From Deltaproteobacteria bacterium (GTDB taxonomy: Bacteria > Desulfobacterota > Desulfobacteria > C00003060 > C00003106), in assembly GCA_019314005.1 (NCBI GenBank), contig JAFDAE010000135.1:1-9300 (forward strand): a stretch of 9,300 bases of DNA, written 5' to 3'. Position 1 is the first letter of the stretch. Each line of letters opens with the position of its first letter. The notes beneath the pieces are model-generated. The model searched no databases. It was not told the DNA's origin and saw only the letters and a list, made by a program, of their open reading frames with translations. The position numbers were made by a program, and so were the translations under genes. Below are positions 6,501 to 9,300 of the stretch, piece after piece.

Positions 6501-6598
6501 CGTCAGGCAAGGAAGGCAAGAATTTTAACCGGAGGAATACATTAGGTATTTCGAGGATTAAAAATCGAAGCCTGACACTGCATCACGGACACGCAGTG
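6501..6598. repeat. Stacked-hairpin element (possible structured RNA or palindromic repeat)
   Basis: Three nested stems share one axis: GTCAGGC/GCCTGAC (6502-6508 with 6570-6576), GAATTTTAACC/GGATTAAAAATC (6520-6530 with 6555-6566, one bulge) and GGAATAC/GTATTTC (6534-6540 with 6546-6552, one G-U), closed by an ATTAG loop. A second small hairpin follows, CACTGC/GCAGTG (6576-6581 with 6593-6598). The element begins 17 nt after the pseudogene stop. It could be a dispersed repeat or a transcript 3' structure. Strand is undetermined. Confidence 0.55.
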
Positions 6599-6682
6599 AA
6601 GCGTTAGCGCTCATAATGGCAGTTTTGCAAAGGTCTCGTATATTGACTTTGTTACTTAGCCATCATGCTTATGTCAATAATC

Positions 6683-6700
6683 TTGACACCAAAGTGTCAA
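6683..6700. promoter_or_regulatory. Short operator-like palindrome TTGACAC-CAAA-GTGTCAA
   Basis: Two perfect 7-bp arms flank a 4-base spacer in an AT-rich segment. The left arm contains TTGACA, a consensus -35 box, but the best -10 candidate 17 nt on (TACATA) is poor. It could bind a dimeric regulator or form a small hairpin. No gene starts close by; the next starts at 7012. Confidence 0.25.
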
Positions 6701-6783
6701 ATTTGTACATAAAACTGCAAACGATTTCACATTATAGGGAAAAACATTGCACTTTTTACAGATCACACCCCGCTATCGCCTCC

Positions 6784-6936
6784 AAATTTGATGGTTTCGC
6801 AAAAAGTCGGCTTCAACGAATCTGTCATTTCGACCGCAGGGAGAAATCTTATGTTTTCAGCATATTACAGGATAAAGATTTCTCGCTTCGCTCGAAATGA
6901 CAAGTTGCCGAGACTTTTTGCGAAACCATCAAATTT
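6784..6936. mobile_element. 153-bp nested palindrome, MITE-like
   Basis: The outer arms are 25-bp perfect inverted repeats (6784-6808 and 6912-6936) beginning AAATTTGATGGTTTCGC. Inside sits a second inverted pair of 28 nt (6823-6850 and 6875-6902), matching at 25 of 28 positions and containing TGTCATTTCGA and GAGAAATCTT. The inner unit is of a type I recognise as a common dispersed repeat in Desulfobacterota and some other bacteria. There is no transposase gene in the window, so any movement would depend on an enzyme elsewhere. I see no clear target-site duplication. Confidence 0.7.
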
Positions 6937-7011
6937 AAGGTACGAAACCTTGGTACAGTTTCTGCAGCTTAAGCATAGTACAATCTGTCATATTTGGGAG
7001 CGAGAATACCA

Positions 7012-7296
7012 ATGACATTCAAGTGCGTACAATGCGGAACAACTTGGACCAAAGGGGAGAAATCAACCTCCTATAGCCATGGCTTCTGCAAGGATTGCGC
7101 ACGAGTTTTGTTAACACCTACGATCCGAAAAAAACAACTCAGGGAAGGCAAGTTTGATTGTTTCGGAAAGGCAGGATGGTTCTGTGACCAAGTTACATGT
7201 AAGTACAGATTAGTATGCTTACAAGAACCGGTCAATGCACAGAGCACGAAATACACGGGTCATATGCCCTCACCAGCATCTGAGCAAGGCGGCTGA
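7012..7296 (+). CDS. Small protein with two cysteine clusters (putative zinc ribbon)
   Basis: The 94-residue product has an N-terminal zinc-ribbon pattern, C5-x2-C8 (KCVQCGTTW) and C26-x2-C29 (FCKDCAR), joined by a KSTSYSHG turn. A second cluster, C50-x7-C58-x4-C63-x5-C69 (FDCFGKAGWFCD, TCKYRLVC), follows a basic RKKQLREGK linker. Eight cysteines in 65 residues imply two bound metals or an Fe-S site. The C-terminal 25 residues are polar and probably disordered. I believe similar short proteins occur in Desulfobacterota, but I cannot name the family. ATG 7012 has GGGAG 11 nt upstream and gives the motif directly at the N-terminus; an upstream in-frame TTG (6994) would add six residues. A nucleic-acid-binding or regulatory role would be inference. 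Confidence 0.72.
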   Translation: MTFKCVQCGTTWTKGEKSTSYSHGFCKDCARVLLTPTIRKKQLREGKFDCFGKAGWFCDQVTCKYRLVCLQEPVNAQSTKYTGHMPSPASEQGG

Positions 7297-7344
7297 TCTC
7301 CCCTTCTTCCCCTTCCTTGTGCTATTAAATCTTCTGGTATAAAC

Positions 7345-7725
7345 ATGAAAATAATCCGTTCGGGTCAATTACAATTTATTCCTGCCAGTCACGAAGATCC
7401 AAAGGCGCCTGGCGTATTGAAAAAAGTCTTGCTGCAGAGAGATGACCTTATTGACGGAAAAATCCGTATGATAAATTGGGCACTGCTCCCTGCGGGGAAA
7501 TCCTTCAGGGCGCACTATCATGAAGATATGGAAGAGGTCTTTATTATCCTCAATGGTATGGCAATGATCAGAATAGATAAAGAAGAAACGGTCCTCGAAA
7601 AAAAAGATGTGGTGGTTGTTCCCATCGGCAAAGTCCATGAGATGAAGAATATCGGTGAAGAGGACGTAGAATATATAGTTGTCGGGGTTTCGCAGGAAAA
7701 AGGAGGAAAGACGGTAGTTGTTTGA
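7345..7725 (+). CDS. Single-domain cupin (cupin_2) protein
   Basis: This 126-residue protein is a small beta-barrel cupin. Motif 1 is H57-Y-H59-x4-E64-x6-G71 (AHYHEDMEEVFIILNG). Motif 2 is P93-x-G95-x2-H98-x3-N102 (VPIGKVHEMKN). The three His and one Glu form the usual mononuclear metal site. The spacing between motifs fits a minimal single cupin. Such proteins range from isomerases and dioxygenases to ligand sensors, so no substrate is assigned. ATG 7345 has no strong ribosome binding site. The endonuclease IV start lies 16 nt after the stop, so the two are probably co-transcribed, though a shared function is not evident. Confidence 0.88.
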   Translation: MKIIRSGQLQFIPASHEDPKAPGVLKKVLLQRDDLIDGKIRMINWALLPAGKSFRAHYHEDMEEVFIILNGMAMIRIDKEETVLEKKDVVVVPIGKVHEMKNIGEEDVEYIVVGVSQEKGGKTVVV

Positions 7726-7730
7726 TAAAA

Positions 7731-7737
7731 GAGGGGG
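7731..7737 (+). promoter_or_regulatory. Ribosome binding site that decides the endonuclease IV start
   Basis: GAGGGGG ends 4 nt before the TTG at 7742. Another in-frame TTG (7718) has AGGAGG 11 nt upstream and overlaps the cupin gene. The 7742 start gives MLLLGAH, which places His7 exactly where E. coli endonuclease IV has it, so it is preferred. Confidence 0.6.
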
Positions 7738-7741
7738 AAAA

Positions 7742-8593
7742 TTGCTTCTTCTTGGTGCTCATTTTTCAATAGCCGGGGGGCTACACAAAGCGCTTTTAAC
7801 CGCGAAACAATACGGCTGTACCACGCTTCAGCTTTTCACCAAAAATTCAAATACCTGGAAAGAACGTATCGTTACTGGTGACGAAATCGATCAATTTCGT
7901 CAGGCAAGGGAAGATACCGGTATCACGGCTATTGCCTCCCACACCTCTTATCTGATCAATCTGGCATCGCCTGAGGGACAAAAACACCACATGTCCAAGG
8001 AAGCCCTTGTCCATGAACTGGAGCGATCTGCGAGCCTTGATATCCCTTATGTTGTCCTGCATCCCGGCGCCCACATGGAAAGTGGTGAAAAAAACGGGTG
8101 CATCAAGATTGCGAAAACAATAAATGAGGTATTCGGCCGGGTTCCTTCCTCACACACACGACTTCTCCTGGAGACGACGGCCGGCCAGGGCACCAACATC
8201 GGTTATACCTTTGAACAATTAGCTTTAATAATAGAACACATCAAAGATAAGGATCGAATCGGCATCTGTTACGACACGTGTCACACATTTGCAGCAGGCT
8301 ACGACATCCGCACCCCTGAGGCTTATGAAAAGACTATGGAAAAATTTGATAGAATAATAGGCCTCGATAATCTCTACGTGATCCATATGAACGATTCTAA
8401 AAAGGGGCTCGGGAGCCGAATAGACCGGCACGAGCACATTGGAAAGGGCGAGATCGGCGCAACGGCATTCAAAGAGATAATGAACGACACCAGGCTCGAA
8501 ACTGTCCCCAAGATCCTGGAGACGCCAAAGGGAAAGGGGGATACGGATTATGACACGACCAATCTGAAGATACTGAAAAATATGGTAGGTTGA
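7742..8593 (+). CDS. nfo: Endonuclease IV (AP endonuclease, TIM-barrel, trinuclear zinc)
   Basis: The 283-residue product is a full-length endonuclease IV, which nicks DNA 5' to abasic sites and removes 3'-blocking groups in base excision repair. With the TTG start at 7742, all nine zinc ligands of the E. coli enzyme are present, each shifted by one or two positions: H67, H107, E144, D178, H181, H215, D228, H230 and E260. Family signatures are clear: GAHFSIAGGL, SHTSYLINLASP, LHPGAH, LETTAGQG, CYDTCHTFAAGYD, HMNDSKKGLGSRIDRHEHIG and LETPKG. The length equals the usual 280-285. It follows the cupin gene closely, so it is probably the second gene of that transcript. A palindromic element begins 14 nt after its stop and may end the message. 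I see no missing residue. Confidence 0.96.
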   Translation: MLLLGAHFSIAGGLHKALLTAKQYGCTTLQLFTKNSNTWKERIVTGDEIDQFRQAREDTGITAIASHTSYLINLASPEGQKHHMSKEALVHELERSASLDIPYVVLHPGAHMESGEKNGCIKIAKTINEVFGRVPSSHTRLLLETTAGQGTNIGYTFEQLALIIEHIKDKDRIGICYDTCHTFAAGYDIRTPEAYEKTMEKFDRIIGLDNLYVIHMNDSKKGLGSRIDRHEHIGKGEIGATAFKEIMNDTRLETVPKILETPKGKGDTDYDTTNLKILKNMVG

Positions 8594-8606
8594 TTTATCC
8601 TTTGGC

Positions 8607-8810
8607 TAAGAGGCTGTCCGAGAATTATGTCCGTAACGAAAAAGTGTGAGAACGAGACAAAATTTTCGCAAATTTGAGGAGAATAGCAGGCCTATTTGAC
8701 GAAAACTTGCGGAAATTTGGGCCGTTTCTCACGCTTTTGCAGTAGGATCAGAATTCTCGGCCGTTTCTCACGCTTTTGCAGTAGGATCAGAATTCTCGGA
8801 CAGCCTCTTA
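8607..8810. mobile_element. 204-bp hairpin element with 20-bp terminal inverted repeats, MITE-like
   Basis: TAAGAGGCTGTCCGAGAATT (8607-8626) is repeated exactly in inverse orientation at 8791-8810. The symmetry continues inward: AAAAAGTGTGAGAACG pairs imperfectly with the CGTTTCTCACGCTTTT arm, and AAATTTTCGCAAATTT (8660-8675) with GAAAACTTGCGGAAATTT (8701-8718), closing near an AGGCCT centre. If the outer TA on each side is a target duplication, the true ends are AGAGGCTGTCC, as for elements that insert at TA. No transposase is present. The right end supplies the stop codon of the hybrid kinase gene on the minus strand. Confidence 0.75.
8722..8799. repeat. Perfect 39-bp tandem duplication within the hairpin element
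   Basis: The 39-bp unit at 8722-8760 is repeated without a mismatch at 8761-8799. It covers the right arm of the element up to, but not including, the last 11 bases of the terminal repeat. The left arm has only one copy, so the duplication came after the element formed. It is recent or kept identical. An assembly artefact is possible. Confidence 0.9.
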
Positions 8811-9300
8811 AGAGCTGTCCAGTGCCTCTCGTACAGTTCTGAGCAATGTCTTAATGTCAAAAGGCTTAGTCAGGAATTCTATGGCATAGTCCCCCACTAT
8901 CTCTGACGTTAATTTTTCCGGCGCATAACCGCTACAGATGATGACCTTGACGCTCGGATCGATCTTAAGGAGCCCTTGCAGGCACTCAATTCCACTCATT
9001 CGGGGCATGTTCAAATCAAGGATCACGAGATCGATCTCAGTTGTGGAACGGTAAGTGTCCAGAGCGCTCTGACCGTCAGGGCTCGTTATGACCTTGTATC
9101 CGTATGCACTCAGCATTGCCTTGCTCAGGATGAGAATAGTCTCTTCGTCATCAACCATAAGGATCGTCTCGGTACCTCCGGGATACGTTGTTATTTCCTC
9201 TTCCTTTTCTTCCGGAACAACTACCTCTCCTACCAAGGGGAAAAATACCTCGAAAACGGTTCCTTCACCCGGGTCACTCTGGACGGTAACATACCCCTCG
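8808..9300 (-). CDS. Hybrid sensor histidine kinase, C-terminal part (ATPase end plus receiver domain; runs off window)
   Basis: The reading frame runs off the right edge. The first visible residues, GYVTVQSDPGEGTVFEVFFP, are the last strands of a histidine kinase ATP-binding domain. A Glu-rich linker follows, then a complete receiver domain of about 115 residues: ILMVDDEE (acidic pair), LDLNMP (phosphoacceptor Asp), ICSGY (Ser in the Thr/Ser position) and TKPF (Lys). The protein ends LDSS. It is therefore a hybrid kinase whose own receiver takes the phosphate, probably membrane-linked or PAS-sensing, but the sensor region lies outside. The TTG near 9236 is internal, not a start. The TAA stop lies in the inverted repeat of the adjacent hairpin element, so the tail may have been reset by that insertion. 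Confidence 0.9.
   Translation of the reverse strand, partial: EGYVTVQSDPGEGTVFEVFFPLVGEVVVPEEKEEEITTYPGGTETILMVDDEETILILSKAMLSAYGYKVITSPDGQSALDTYRSTTEIDLVILDLNMPRMSGIECLQGLLKIDPSVKVIICSGYAPEKLTSEIVGDYAIEFLTKPFDIKTLLRTVREALDSS

Larger units (their letters stand above)
6484..7011. other. Gene-free stretch filled with palindromic elements
   Basis: No believable gene lies in these 528 bases. The stretch holds a stacked-hairpin element (6501-6598), an AT-rich section with a TTGACAC/GTGTCAA palindrome (6683-6700), and a nested 153-bp palindrome (6784-6936). Short open frames that cross the last element translate to HFDRREKS and ISTAGRNL peptides. I recognise these as products of a dispersed repeat that is often mis-annotated as hypothetical proteins. 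The final 75 bases lead into the next small gene and show no strong promoter. Confidence 0.7.

Noticed and set aside
6616..7015. Two overlapping open frames with HFDRREKS and ISTAGRNL peptides
   Set aside because: They read through both arms of the nested palindrome and have no ribosome binding site or domain; the peptides are translations of a dispersed repeat.
645..8593. dGTPase, deaminase, HsdR-N protein and endonuclease IV as one defence or nucleotide-damage island
   Set aside because: The genes are on both strands in separate transcription units, with unrelated genes between; each is a common stand-alone gene.
9173..9236. Separate response regulator starting at TTG 9236
   Set aside because: The frame continues upstream into clear histidine kinase ATPase sequence, so the receiver is part of a hybrid kinase.

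Overview
The window looks like chromosomal housekeeping and accessory DNA from a free-living bacterium with mid-range GC. It is most likely a member of the Desulfobacterota (former Deltaproteobacteria, for example the Syntrophobacterales) or a close relative. That placement is an inference from the gene types (a short HD-family dGTPase, a CxxxCxxCC protein next to a MetE-like protein, a stand-alone HsdR-N protein, a hybrid sensor kinase) and from the style of the intergenic repeats. No gene here fixes the taxonomy.

Left part (1-2413): the 3' end of a HEAT-repeat/zinc-ribbon gene (+) faces a two-gene minus-strand unit, a dGTPase-like HD hydrolase followed by an 83-residue protein of unknown function. 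A small divergent gene encodes a restriction-endonuclease-like HsdR-N domain. Middle (2414-5437): three plus-strand genes, each separated from the last by a repeat-rich gap, encode a CDA-fold deaminase, a radical SAM/SPASM-like enzyme and a CxxxCxxCC metal-cluster protein. Next (5465-6483): a UROD/MetE-like gene is broken by a deletion that appears to have removed its HxC-type zinc motif. Right part (6484-9300): a 530-bp gene-free stretch of palindromic elements, a small double-cysteine-cluster protein, a cupin followed closely by endonuclease IV, a palindromic element with terminal inverted repeats, and the C-terminus of a hybrid histidine kinase on the minus strand.

The clearest functional pairs are cupin plus endonuclease IV (16-nt gap) and dGTPase plus the 83-aa protein (ribosome binding site next to the upstream stop). 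Deoxynucleotide sanitation, base deamination and AP-site repair all occur here, but they are spread over separate units on both strands, so I do not claim a pathway.

The most unusual feature is not a gene system. Nearly every longer gap carries a different palindromic or inverted-repeat element: degenerate short-word hairpins, tandem hairpins, a nested 153-bp palindrome, and a 204-bp hairpin element with a 39-bp internal tandem duplication. Two of them contribute codons to neighbouring genes. I see no complete defence system, CRISPR array, transposase, tRNA or rRNA.
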